The notes beneath the pieces are model-generated. The model was not told the origin of the DNA. It searched no databases and saw nothing but the letters and a program-made list of their open reading frames with translations. From contig NZ_KI632512.1 of assembly GCF_000504305.1 (NCBI RefSeq), positions 3,288,404-3,352,403 of the forward strand: DNA of 64,000 nt, given 5' to 3'. Positions 8,305 through 16,590 of the stretch are shown in pieces. The translations under genes were made by a program, and so were the position numbers. Source of the stretch: Nitratidesulfovibrio termitidis HI1. Its GTDB lineage: Bacteria > Desulfobacterota > Desulfovibrionia > Desulfovibrionales > Desulfovibrionaceae. The first letter of the stretch is position 1. Each line of letters begins with the position of its first letter.

Positions 8305-8338
8305 GAACGCGGTTTCCGCCTTGGCGGGGGCCGCGTTC
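8305..8338 (+). terminator. Hairpin after FlxA-like paralogue 2
   Basis: Arms GAACGCGG and CCGCGTTC flank a loop that itself can pair (CCGCC/GGCGG). No T-run follows. The 365-bp gap 8148-8512 contains nothing else that I can support. Confidence 0.45.
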
Positions 8339-8512
8339 GGCTGTGTGGGGGCTGGGGCGGGAAAGAGGAAGGGGACCGCAGAGCGGGACGGAACGTGCGG
8401 TGGGCCGGTATGTGCGCGGCAGACATGCTGGCGCGGGGAACGCGCGCAACTGGAGAAGGGGGAGCCTGGGGGAGCGGGGGCGGGGGAGTTCATTCTACGC
8501 CCTGCGGCGCGG

Positions 8513-9790
8513 CTATTTCCACACGGCGCGGGCGGCCTCCACCAGGGCGCGCAGGGCCGGGTCGTCGCTGCGGTCGGTGCGGTGGGCGATGCACAGGGGC
8601 ACCGCCAGCGGCTCCGGCCACACGTACACCCCGTGGTCGCGCACCATCTGGGCGGTTTCATCCGCGCGCAGCACGGCCACGCCCTTGCCGGTGGCCACCA
8701 GCTGCTTGACGATGGGCTCGTCGATGGCGACCGCCGCCGTGCGCGGGCGCAGGCTGTAGGGGGCCATGCGTGCGGCCACGGTGCGGTGGAAGGGACAGTC
8801 GCAGGTGGGCCAGATCCACGGCAGTTGCGACAGGGCATGCCAGGCGTTGGCGTCGTGCACGGGCAGGCGGGGCAGGTCGGACGGGGCGTAGTCGGGCCTT
8901 GGCGCGGGCATGCCGCCGTGGCGGGCCAGCAGCGCGGCCAGCAGGCCGGGGCCGGGGGCGTGGGGGGCGCTGTCGATGCCGGGGCCGGAATTACCGTTGG
9001 GCGGCATGTCCGGACCTGATGTGCCCAGGGCCGTGGTGTCAGGTCCCGGCATGTGCGCATCCGCGTCTCCGGCGGGTTGGGCCGTGTCTTCGGCGAGTTG
9101 CGGCGCGCCATAGCGGCGTACGGCGGCGGACCATTCCGGGCGTTCCGGCGGCGGGTGCGATTCCGTGCGGGCGCGGCCCTTGCGCGCGGCGCGCGCCGTC
9201 GTGGCCGCAGCCGCCCCCAGCGAGACGGCGGGAGAGGGTGCGGTAGTCGGGGGCACGGGCAGCGCAGGCACCATGCTGGCGGGAATCACGATGCGGATTT
9301 CCACGTCGCGCAGGGGGTGCTCCACGATGTCGGGCGAAAATTCCTGTCCGTAGCGGTAGCCCGCGTCGATGACCGATTCGCGCAGCAATTCCGACGTGGT
9401 CATGGTCTGGGTCATGGTGAATTCCAGCGCCACGTCGGGGCAGGCCGCGCCAAGGGCCTCGTGCAGGGCCACCATGCGCAGGAAGGCGGGGTCGGTGTTC
9501 AGGCCAAGGGTGATCCGTCCGGTGGGCTGGGCGCGCAGTCGTTCGGCCTTGCGGCGCAGGGCCGTGGCGGCATCCAGTGCCTTTCTTGCCAGGGGCAGCA
9601 GATCGGCGCCCGCGTCGGTCAGGTCCATGCCGCGCGCGCGGCGGCGGAACAGGGTTACGCCCAGGGTGTCTTCCAGCGCGCGAATCTGCCCACTGAGGGC
9701 CGACTGGCTGAGGTGCAGCTCTGCGGCGGCGCGGGTGAGCGTGCCGGTTTCGGCCACGGTGGCGAAGGCGCGGAGCAGGTGCAGTTCCAT
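8513..9790 (-). CDS. LysR-family transcriptional regulator with an enlarged effector domain
   Basis: 425 residues from MELHLLRAF (start 9790), against about 300 for most LysR proteins. Residues 1-60 form the winged helix-turn-helix (FATVAETGTLTRAAAELHLSQSALSGQIRALEDTLGVTLFRR). The effector-binding domain begins near 85, but an Ala/Pro/Gly-rich insertion of about 110 residues (roughly 190-300) separates its two halves; the C-terminal half resumes with LPWIWPTCDCPFH. Upstream in-frame residues lack family similarity, so the shorter start is preferred. It is divergent from the APC permease 203 bp away, the usual arrangement for a regulator and its target. Ligand unknown. Confidence 0.85.
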   Translation of the reverse strand: MELHLLRAFATVAETGTLTRAAAELHLSQSALSGQIRALEDTLGVTLFRRRARGMDLTDAGADLLPLARKALDAATALRRKAERLRAQPTGRITLGLNTDPAFLRMVALHEALGAACPDVALEFTMTQTMTTSELLRESVIDAGYRYGQEFSPDIVEHPLRDVEIRIVIPASMVPALPVPPTTAPSPAVSLGAAAATTARAARKGRARTESHPPPERPEWSAAVRRYGAPQLAEDTAQPAGDADAHMPGPDTTALGTSGPDMPPNGNSGPGIDSAPHAPGPGLLAALLARHGGMPAPRPDYAPSDLPRLPVHDANAWHALSQLPWIWPTCDCPFHRTVAARMAPYSLRPRTAAVAIDEPIVKQLVATGKGVAVLRADETAQMVRDHGVYVWPEPLAVPLCIAHRTDRSDDPALRALVEAARAVWK

Positions 9791-9993
9791 GACGGTGCGC
9801 AGGGTTGCAGACGAGGGGGAGGGGTCGGTGACGCCGAAAGCCGTGAGGGCGAAAGCGCCATGCGTGCGCCGGAAGGTGGCCTGCCAAACCTGCGGGCGTT
9901 CGGCCACGCCGAACGCTGCCTTCGGGAAATACCGTTGGATTTCCGGGCGCTATGGGGCCAAGGATGGCACGGAAACAACAGGAGGGCAACCCC

Positions 9994-11481
9994 ATGCGCA
10001 GCGCGCAACTTGGACCGTGGCTTCTGGCGGGGCTTATCGTCGGGCCGGTATTGGGATCGGGCATCATCATCCTGCCGCCGGTGGTGCTGGGCGTGGCCGG
10101 GGCGTGGGCATTGCCCGCGTGGCTGGTCATGATTGCGGTTGGGGTGGTGTTCGCGCTGGTGTTCGGCGAACTGTCCGTGCTGTTCCCCGGCGACGGGGGC
10201 GTTTCCGTGGCCGTGGGGCACGCCTTTGGTCCGCAGGGGCGGCGGCTGGCCTCGCTGTATCTGGTGGTGGCGGTGCTGTTCGGCCCCGTGGCCGTGCTGC
10301 TGACCGGAGTGCGCTACCTGCCGCTGGGCGGGCTGCCGCCGGTGGGCGTGGCCTACGGGCTGCTGCTGGTGTGCGCCGGGCTGCTGCTGCGGCAGGTGGC
10401 TTCGCTGGGGCGGGTGGCGCTGGTGCTCTCGTCGGTGTCGGCGGGGTTGCTGTTCGCCGGGGGGGTGGTCACGCTGGGCGATGCGGCGGGCGCGTTGTGG
10501 CGCGGCGCTGGCGGAGGCATGGCGGCCAGCGCAATGCCCGGCGGCCCCATGCAGGGCGGCCCAATATCCGGTGGCATATCCGGTGGCATGTCTGGTGGCA
10601 TGTCGGGGGCGGAATTCCTGTCCGCCTTCGCCCTGCCCGCGCCAGACTGGGCCATGCTGGGGCACGCCCTGCTGCTGCTGTTCTGGATCGTGGTAGGCTG
10701 GGAAGTGGTGGGCAACTACAGCGCTGAGGTGCGCAACCCGCGCCGCACCATCCGTAAGGCGGTCATCCGCGCGCTGGCAGCCGTGACGGCGGTGGACCTG
10801 GCCGTGGCCGGGGGCATGCAGTGGCTGGCGGTGCGCAATGCGGCACCCGTCAGTGCGGGCGCTGCTGGCGGCCTGACCGTGCCGCCGGACGGTGTGGCAG
10901 CATTGCTCACGCCGCTGTTCGGCACGTGGGGCGGGCTGGTGCTGGGGGCGCTGGCGTTGGCCCTGTGCGCCACCACCTATCTGATGTTCGTGGGCGGGGT
11001 GGCGCGGCTTGCCGCTTCGCTGGCGCTGGACGGCATCCTGCCGCGCGCGGTGGGGCTGCGTGTTGGCAGCGGCGCGCCCGCCGGGGGCATTGCGTTGCTG
11101 TGCGGGGCGCATGCGGTGGTGCTGGCTGCCGTGGGCCGAGGCGTCATCGACGTGACCGGGCTGGTGGCGCTGGCCGACGGCTTTCTGCTGGCCAACGCCC
11201 TGTGCGGCGTGCTGACTGGAGTGCGCCTGCTGCACGGCCCGCTGCGCTGGGGGGCCGCCGGGCTGGCGCTGGTGCTGGGCGCGGTGCTGGCGCATGCCGC
11301 GTGGTGGGTGCTGGGCGTGGTGGCGGGGCTGGCCGTGTGGATGTATCGCATCCGGATAGGGGGATGCCTGCGCGCGTTGTGTTCCGTGCGGGGGCTGCGT
11401 TGCGTGTGCGACTGGCTGCTGCCCGACCCGCGCCGCACGCCGCTGCATGACGCCCGTTCCGTCGAGCGTTCGCTGAAGTAG
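9994..11481 (+). CDS. APC-superfamily amino acid/polyamine permease
   Basis: 495 residues with about 12 hydrophobic helices. The opening GPVLGSGIIILPP matches the TM1 substrate-binding glycine motif (GSGI) of APC transporters. The start at 9994 is set by AGGAGGG at 9980-9986; an earlier ATG has no ribosome site. A Gly/Met/Ser-rich loop near residues 185-210 is built from a 12-bp tandem repeat (SGGM units) and probably lies between helices. The divergent LysR gene is the likely regulator. Substrate cannot be deduced; proton-coupled amino acid uptake or efflux is the family norm. Confidence 0.85.
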   Translation: MRSAQLGPWLLAGLIVGPVLGSGIIILPPVVLGVAGAWALPAWLVMIAVGVVFALVFGELSVLFPGDGGVSVAVGHAFGPQGRRLASLYLVVAVLFGPVAVLLTGVRYLPLGGLPPVGVAYGLLLVCAGLLLRQVASLGRVALVLSSVSAGLLFAGGVVTLGDAAGALWRGAGGGMAASAMPGGPMQGGPISGGISGGMSGGMSGAEFLSAFALPAPDWAMLGHALLLLFWIVVGWEVVGNYSAEVRNPRRTIRKAVIRALAAVTAVDLAVAGGMQWLAVRNAAPVSAGAAGGLTVPPDGVAALLTPLFGTWGGLVLGALALALCATTYLMFVGGVARLAASLALDGILPRAVGLRVGSGAPAGGIALLCGAHAVVLAAVGRGVIDVTGLVALADGFLLANALCGVLTGVRLLHGPLRWGAAGLALVLGAVLAHAAWWVLGVVAGLAVWMYRIRIGGCLRALCSVRGLRCVCDWLLPDPRRTPLHDARSVERSLK

Positions 11482-11564
11482 GCGATGAGCCGGGACGGAC
11501 GGGGAGCGTACTGTCCGTATCGCATGTTGTCGGGTTTTGCCGCGCAGGCGCGTCAAGAACGAAA

Positions 11565-11590
11565 AAGGGGAGGCTCATGGGCCTCCCCTT
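11565..11590 (-). terminator. Terminator between the permease and cydB (convergent)
   Basis: Perfect 10-bp arms AAGGGGAGGC/GCCTCCCCTT with a 6-base loop. Read toward lower coordinates it is followed by TTTTTCG, so it is an intrinsic terminator for cydAB and may also block the permease transcript. Confidence 0.8.
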
Positions 11591-11671
11591 CCTGTTGTCG
11601 AGCCTTGCCTTCCTTGCCCTGCCACTGGCTATCCGCCGTGGGCCAACGGACAAAAAGACAATTCAGAGTCC

Positions 11672-12697
11672 CTAGTAGGCGTGCTCGTCTTCCAGATCCT
11701 CGTCCGTGATCTTGTGGGTGAACACCGAATACACCCACGCCTGGTACGCCAGCACGATGGGCACGAAGATCACCACCACGGTGAGCATGATCTTCAGCGT
11801 CAGCGGGCTGGAAGCGCCGTTGGCGATGGTGACGCTGAAGGCCGGGTCCATGCTGGACGGCAGCAGCGCCGGGTACATCCCGAACACCCCGAAGAAGGTC
11901 ACGCACACGATGAACACCGCGTTGCACACCCAGGCCATGCCCACCGAGTTGGAGGCGATGAAGAACCGGGTGGTCAGCAGCGAGGCCACGGCCAGAATGG
12001 GGAACACCAGCAGCGGCGGCAGCTTCATGTAGTTGACGTACAGGTTGGTGTACACGGCGGTGGCCGCCAGAAAGGCCAGCGCGGCGCACAGCAGCAGCGG
12101 CCAGACGCCGCGAGCCAGGGCCACGGCCCTGTCGTGCAGTTCGCCCGTGGATTTGATGCTCATCCACAGTGCGCCGTGCAGGGCGAACATCAGCACGAAG
12201 AACACGCCGCCCAGCAGGCCGTACAGGTTCAGCAGCTTCAGCAGGTTGCCATGGTACACGCCGTCGCCGTCGATGGGGATGCCCATGAACAGGTTGGCGA
12301 AGGCCACGCCGAACAGCAGCGCGGGCACGAAGTTGCCCAGAAACTGGAAGGCGTCCCACACCTTGCGCCAGCGGGGGCTGTCGATCTTGTTGCGGAACTC
12401 GAAGGACACCGCGCGGAAGATCAGCGCGAAGAGCAGCAGCAGCAGCGGCGCGTACAGCGCGCTGAACATCACCGCGTACGCCTTGGGGAACGCGGCGAAG
12501 GTGACGCCGCCCGCGGTGATCAGCCACACCTCGTTGCCGTCCCAGAACGGACCGGCGGCATTGTAGATGGTACGGCGCTCGGCTTCGTTGCGCGCGGCGA
12601 AGGGCAGCAGGGTGCCCATGCCGAAGTCGAAGCCGTCAAGGACGAAGTATACGGCCCACAACAGGCCCCACAGGACGAACCAGATTGTCTCCAACAT
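11672..12697 (-). CDS. cydB: Cytochrome bd quinol oxidase, subunit II
   Basis: 341 residues with eight to nine hydrophobic helices. The N-terminus METIWFVLWGLLWAVYFVLDGFDFG (positions 2 on) is the classic CydB opening. It supports the heme-bearing subunit CydA in reducing oxygen to water with menaquinol; in this anaerobe the enzyme mainly serves oxygen detoxification. The gene lies 54 bp downstream of cydA, with a G/A-rich ribosome site in the gap. It ends about 80 bp before a strong terminator. No anomaly seen. Confidence 0.96.
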   Translation of the reverse strand: MLETIWFVLWGLLWAVYFVLDGFDFGMGTLLPFAARNEAERRTIYNAAGPFWDGNEVWLITAGGVTFAAFPKAYAVMFSALYAPLLLLLFALIFRAVSFEFRNKIDSPRWRKVWDAFQFLGNFVPALLFGVAFANLFMGIPIDGDGVYHGNLLKLLNLYGLLGGVFFVLMFALHGALWMSIKSTGELHDRAVALARGVWPLLLCAALAFLAATAVYTNLYVNYMKLPPLLVFPILAVASLLTTRFFIASNSVGMAWVCNAVFIVCVTFFGVFGMYPALLPSSMDPAFSVTIANGASSPLTLKIMLTVVVIFVPIVLAYQAWVYSVFTHKITDEDLEDEHAY

Positions 12698-12751
12698 GTT
12701 TCCGATCCTCTCGGTTAGCTGTTCATGCGGCTATGCGGCACGTCATGCGGG

Positions 12752-14053
12752 CTAGGCGGCGGGGCCTTTGCGCGCGTACTTGCGAAGCAGGTAGATGTCG
12801 AGCACGCCCAGCAGGGTGTACACGGCGCCGAACGCCAGCAGCGATACGGCCACGGACGAGGCGGGCACCGGCGACACCGCGTCGGTGGTGCGCATCATGC
12901 CGTACACGATCCACGGCTGGCGGCCTATTTCGGCCACGGCCCACCCGGCCATGATGGCCAGGTACGGCAGCGGAATGGCCCAGGGCAGCGCCTTCAGCAG
13001 CCACTGCTTGTCCTGCAGGCGGTTGCGGAACAGGAAGGCGGCGCCGGCCAGCAGCGGGAACAGCGTGCCAAGGCCCACCATCGCGCGGAAGTTCAGGAAG
13101 GTGAGCAGCACGGGCGGTCGGTCTTCCTTGGGGAAGTCCTTCAGGCCCTTCACTTCGGCAGAGGGATCGTTGAAGGCCAGCAGGCTGAGCACGCCGGGAA
13201 TGCCGAAGACCTGGATGGAATTGCCTTCCGCGCTTTCGTTAGGCACGGCCAGCAGGTACATGGGCGCGGACTTCTGGGTTTCCCAGTGCGATTCCATGGC
13301 CGCCAGCTTGGCGGGTTGCAGCTTGGCCACGGTGTTGCCGTGGTTGTGGCCCTGCACCGCCACCAGAATGGCCAGCACCAGGGTGAACCCGGCGGCCAGC
13401 TTGAACGAGCGGTTGAAAAAGTCTTCTTCGTTGCGGCGCAGCAGGTGCCAGGCAGAGATGCCCAGCACGAAGAAGCCCGCCAGCATCCACGAGGCGAACA
13501 GGTTGTGGAAGAACTGGCCCCATGCGTAGGGGTTGCTGAGCACGGTGAGGAAGTTGTCCAGTTCCGCGCGGTTGTTGCGGATCACGTAGCCCACGGGGTT
13601 CTGCATCCAGCCGTTGGCCAGGATGATCCACAGGCCGGACAGGTTGGAGGCAAAGGCCACGGCCCAGATGGCGAACAGGTGCACCTTTTTGGACACCCGC
13701 TCCCACCCGAATACCCACACGGCCAGGAAGGTGGATTCCAGGAAGAAGGCCATGGTGGCTTCAATGGCCAGCAGCGAACCGAAAATGTCGCCCACGTATT
13801 CCGAGTAGCGGGACCAGTTGGTGCCGAACTGGAATTCCAGGGTGATGCCGGTGACCACACCCAGGGTGAAGTTGATCAGGAACAGCTTGCCCCAGAACTT
13901 GGCCATGCGTTTGTAGGTTTCGTTGCCGGTGCGGTAGTAGATGGTCTGCATGACCGCGATGAGCACCGAAAGGCCCAGTGTCAGCGGCACGAAGATGAAA
14001 TGGAAAAAGACGGCTACCGCGAATTGCAGCCGTGACAGCATGACGACATCCAT
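12752..14053 (-). CDS. cydA: Cytochrome bd quinol oxidase, subunit I
   Basis: 433 residues from MDVVMLSRLQFA, the family start; GGGGGAAAG precedes the ATG. The first helix carries the heme ligand His in FFHFIFVPLTLG, and EIGRQPWIVYGMMRT is the conserved GRQPW heme b/d region. The Q-loop is short, the form usual outside enterobacteria. With CydB it oxidises quinol and reduces oxygen without proton pumping. A longer in-frame start exists at 14218, but the added residues are not family-like. Confidence 0.96.
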   Translation of the reverse strand: MDVVMLSRLQFAVAVFFHFIFVPLTLGLSVLIAVMQTIYYRTGNETYKRMAKFWGKLFLINFTLGVVTGITLEFQFGTNWSRYSEYVGDIFGSLLAIEATMAFFLESTFLAVWVFGWERVSKKVHLFAIWAVAFASNLSGLWIILANGWMQNPVGYVIRNNRAELDNFLTVLSNPYAWGQFFHNLFASWMLAGFFVLGISAWHLLRRNEEDFFNRSFKLAAGFTLVLAILVAVQGHNHGNTVAKLQPAKLAAMESHWETQKSAPMYLLAVPNESAEGNSIQVFGIPGVLSLLAFNDPSAEVKGLKDFPKEDRPPVLLTFLNFRAMVGLGTLFPLLAGAAFLFRNRLQDKQWLLKALPWAIPLPYLAIMAGWAVAEIGRQPWIVYGMMRTTDAVSPVPASSVAVSLLAFGAVYTLLGVLDIYLLRKYARKGPAA

Positions 14054-14470
14054 GCTTTCCCCCTTTGCGGGTCCGGCGGTGTGGCCGCCCGGAAGCCCGG
14101 CAAGGTTAAACGGTGAAATTGGTGCGCCGCCCGGTCTGCTTCCGCCGAAGGCCAGGCAACGTGTGTGCATCAAGCGATAATGGTTGCTACTACCACTTTC
14201 CCGCCAATATGCAAGCATGGTGGAAGAATTGCTGTAGATGCTGACGGAGGGACTGTGCGTAATCTAGCATGGTTGCGGAGAAACTGTCAGCAAAAAATGT
14301 ATGGCGGCGGCAAGTTGGCGCTGTGGGCTGGTTTGCGGGGCACGTGAGGCAGTGCGGGATGGCATGGAACCGGTAGGTCGGCCAGTTGGGGCGGACAATG
14401 AGGCCGCATGGACCAGACTGGAGGGACCAGATGGGATGGAGCGATCGGGCGGGCGAAACCTGGTGCAGGG

Positions 14471-14530
14471 GTGAGCAGCCGGGCGCAGGGGTGAGCAGCC
14501 GGGCGCAGGGGTGAGCAGCCGGGCGCAACG
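14471..14530. repeat. 20-bp tandem repeat, three copies
   Basis: GTGAGCAGCCGGGCGCAGGG occurs at 14471 and 14491 and, with two changed bases, at 14511. It is intergenic, in the region upstream of cydA. Confidence 0.9.
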
Positions 14531-14533
14531 CAT

Positions 14534-14598
14534 GACGGGCGTCGGCCAGATGGTCGACGCCCGTCCCTGTTGCATGAAGAAACCCGGAAGAAACCGGG
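14534..14598 (-). terminator. Hairpins downstream of modA
   Basis: Reading toward lower coordinates from modA: CCCGG-tttctt-CCGGG followed by TTTCTTC (14583-14598), then a perfect 11-bp hairpin (14534-14544 with 14555-14565, core GACGGGCGTCG). The first, with its pyrimidine run, fits a modA terminator. Confidence 0.55.
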
Positions 14599-14632
14599 CC
14601 GCCCGGCCATGCAGGCGGAGCTGCGTATCCGG

Positions 14633-15415
14633 CTACGGCTTGCCGAAGCCGTACTTGGCGAGCACGGCCGACCCTTCGGGGCCGGTGACGAACTTGATGA
14701 ACGCGGCGCCGGCGGTCTTGTCCTTGGAGGCGCTCAGGATGGCGATGGGGTAGGTGATGGGGGCGTGGCCCTTGACGGTGGCCACCACCTTCACCTTTTC
14801 GCCCGCGATCTTGGCGTCGGTCATGTACACGAAGCCCGCTTCCACTTCACCGCGGGCCACGTAGTCCAGGGCCTGGCGCACGCTTTCGGCCAGCACGGCC
14901 TTGCCGGAAATGGCGTCCCACGAACCGGCGGCGGTCAGCGCGGCCTTGGTGTAGCGGCCCACGGGCACGGAATCGGGGTTGCCCACGGCAACGCGGGTGA
15001 CGTTGGCCTTCTTCAGGTCGTCAACCGACGCGATGGCAAGCTTGGAGTCGGAGGGCACGATGAGCACCAGGCTGTTGGTGGCGAAATCGACGCGGGTGGG
15101 CACGTCGATAAGCTTGCTTTCCACGGCCTTGTCCATGGTGACCTGGTCGGCGGAGGCGAACACGTCAACCGGTGCGCCTTCCTGCATCTGCTTCAGCAGC
15201 GCGCCGGACGCGGCGAAGTTGGTCTGCACCTTGCTGCCAGCGTGCGTCTTTTCGTACATGCCCTTCAGGTCGGTGAAGGCGTTGGTCAGGCTGGCGGCGG
15301 CGGAAACGGTGATCTCACCGGCCTGGGCGGCCAGGGGAGCGCAGACCAGCGCAGCCAGAGCCAGTGCGGCAAGCACGCGGCGGGCGGTGCGGAACGGACG
15401 GAAACCGGAAATCAT
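14633..15415 (-). CDS. modA: Molybdate ABC transporter, periplasmic binding protein
   Basis: 260 residues. A signal peptide (about 1-33, hydrophobic ALAALVCAPLAAQA) precedes the mature start GEITVSAAASLTNAF, the ModA anion-binding signature; further landmarks are FAASGALLKQMQEGAPVDVFASAD and the Y residue in AGFVYMTDAKIA. It captures molybdate or tungstate in the periplasm and delivers it to ModB. GGAGGCGCC precedes the ATG at 15415. The start overlaps the stop of the TrmO-like gene by 4 bp (ATGA), so the two are translationally coupled, while modB and modC lie beyond tunR as a second unit. Confidence 0.95.
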   Translation of the reverse strand: MISGFRPFRTARRVLAALALAALVCAPLAAQAGEITVSAAASLTNAFTDLKGMYEKTHAGSKVQTNFAASGALLKQMQEGAPVDVFASADQVTMDKAVESKLIDVPTRVDFATNSLVLIVPSDSKLAIASVDDLKKANVTRVAVGNPDSVPVGRYTKAALTAAGSWDAISGKAVLAESVRQALDYVARGEVEAGFVYMTDAKIAGEKVKVVATVKGHAPITYPIAILSASKDKTAGAAFIKFVTGPEGSAVLAKYGFGKP

Positions 15416-16281
15416 GAGGCGCCTCCTGTTGGGGGTTGCGAGGTTTCTGCGGGGACGAAGCGGTCGTCGGCCCTGCACTGCACGGCGTTGTCCGCCACGG
15501 TGGCGAACCAGCCCGTCCTGTCGGCGTCCCAGACGTCGAAGGTGGGGACGTAGGGCTTGATGTCCAGCACCGGGGTGCCGTCCAGCATATCCACGTTTTC
15601 CACGTGCAGCCGGTTGCCGGTGATGCCGGTAAGCCGCAGGACGGAAATGCCGATGGGGTTGGGCCTGCGCGGCGAGCGGGTGGCGAACACGCCGTGCTCG
15701 TCGTTGTCCAGAAAAGGCTTCACACGCAGGGTGAAGCCCTTGCATTCGTGCAGATGATAGATGACCAGGAGGTGCGAGAAGCCTTCGATGTCGGCAAGGC
15801 CCTCGGCGAATTCGGGCAATACCTCGATGCTGCCCGCCACGCCATGCGCCCCCACGGGCTGGATGGGCATGCCGCGCACGTCGGTGAACGGGGTGCGCAT
15901 GTGGGCCACCGGGGCGTAGGAAATATGCGGAAATCCTGGTCGTTCCGTCTGGCAGGGGGCGGCATGGGCGGTGGCAGGCCCGCGCAGCAGATGCAGCGCC
16001 GTGGCCGTGGCCAGCAGGGCCACCCCGGCTTCCGGTTCCGGCCACAGCAGGGGCACTCCCAGTCCGGCCAGCATCAGGGCCAGCGGGCCGCCGCACAGTT
16101 CGCGCAATCGCAGGCGCATGGCCGCGCCGCGTCCCGTTGTCAGCCCCAGTTCGCCGTCATGGGCGTTGCCGCGCGGCGCGCATCCGGCCTCGAAGGCCAG
16201 CAGCACGGCCAGGGCGGTCAGGGCGGCCAGCAGCACGGGGACAAGCACGGCGGGCAGGGCGGAAGCGAGGAGCATGGGCAT
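15412..16281 (-). CDS. TrmO/TsaA-family (UPF0066) protein with an N-terminal membrane extension
   Basis: About 289 residues from the start at 16281 (ATG at 16275 or an upstream start at 16425 are possible; none has a strong ribosome site). The C-terminal 165 residues are a TsaA/TrmO domain: FTDVRGMPIQPVGAHG, GFSHLLVIYHLHEC and the signature TRSPRRPNPIGISVLRL. Family members methylate t6A37 of tRNA using S-adenosylmethionine. The N-terminal part has two hydrophobic segments (ALPAVLVPVLLAALTALAVLL and LALMLAGLGVPLLW), not usual in TrmO. Coupling to modA suggests a role in molybdate or tungstate physiology or simple co-expression; no direct link is known to me. Confidence 0.75.
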   Translation of the reverse strand: MPMLLASALPAVLVPVLLAALTALAVLLAFEAGCAPRGNAHDGELGLTTGRGAAMRLRLRELCGGPLALMLAGLGVPLLWPEPEAGVALLATATALHLLRGPATAHAAPCQTERPGFPHISYAPVAHMRTPFTDVRGMPIQPVGAHGVAGSIEVLPEFAEGLADIEGFSHLLVIYHLHECKGFTLRVKPFLDNDEHGVFATRSPRRPNPIGISVLRLTGITGNRLHVENVDMLDGTPVLDIKPYVPTFDVWDADRTGWFATVADNAVQCRADDRFVPAETSQPPTGGAS

Positions 16282-16484
16282 CTCGTCAAGGGCGCAGGGA
16301 AACCGGGGAAGCAGGTCCGGCGGATGCCAGCACGGCATTCCGGGCGAGGATGAAGGCGACACGGGGGTGCCGGCCCGGTGCGCATTCCGGGCCGGACCTC
16401 GTCGGGGCGCCGGCGCGGCAGGCACGTGCGACCGGGGCTCCTTCCATCTTCCGGGTAGCCGCTGCCCGGACAGCGTGCAATACG

Positions 16485-16510
16485 GTCACCTGGGTTGTTT
16501 TTTTCGTGAC
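16485..16510. promoter_or_regulatory. Candidate TunR operator in the divergent tunR / trmO-modA region
   Basis: GTCAC (16485) and GTGAC (16506) form an inverted repeat 16 bp apart, flanking a T-run, in the 309-bp region between the divergent genes. It is the only palindromic arrangement I noticed there. I do not recall the published TunR motif well enough to claim a match. Confidence 0.25.
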
Positions 16511-16590
16511 TGTGTTCCCTTTCCGGCCAAAACCGACCACAACTTCCGGCAGGGTGGCGGCGGCAACGACACTGCGGAGGCAGATCGACC

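Larger units (their letters stand above)
14054..14632. other. 580-bp gap between cydA and modA
   Basis: It should hold the cydAB promoter (minus strand) and the end of modA transcription. I see no gene. Features present are a 20-bp tandem repeat (14471-14530) and hairpins at 14534-14598. I looked for a Rex-type TTGTNAA palindrome before cydA and found none. Confidence 0.4.

Noticed and set aside
14054-14350. Rex or FNR operator before cydA
   Set aside because: No TTGTNAA-type or TTGAT-N4-ATCAA palindrome was found on either strand.
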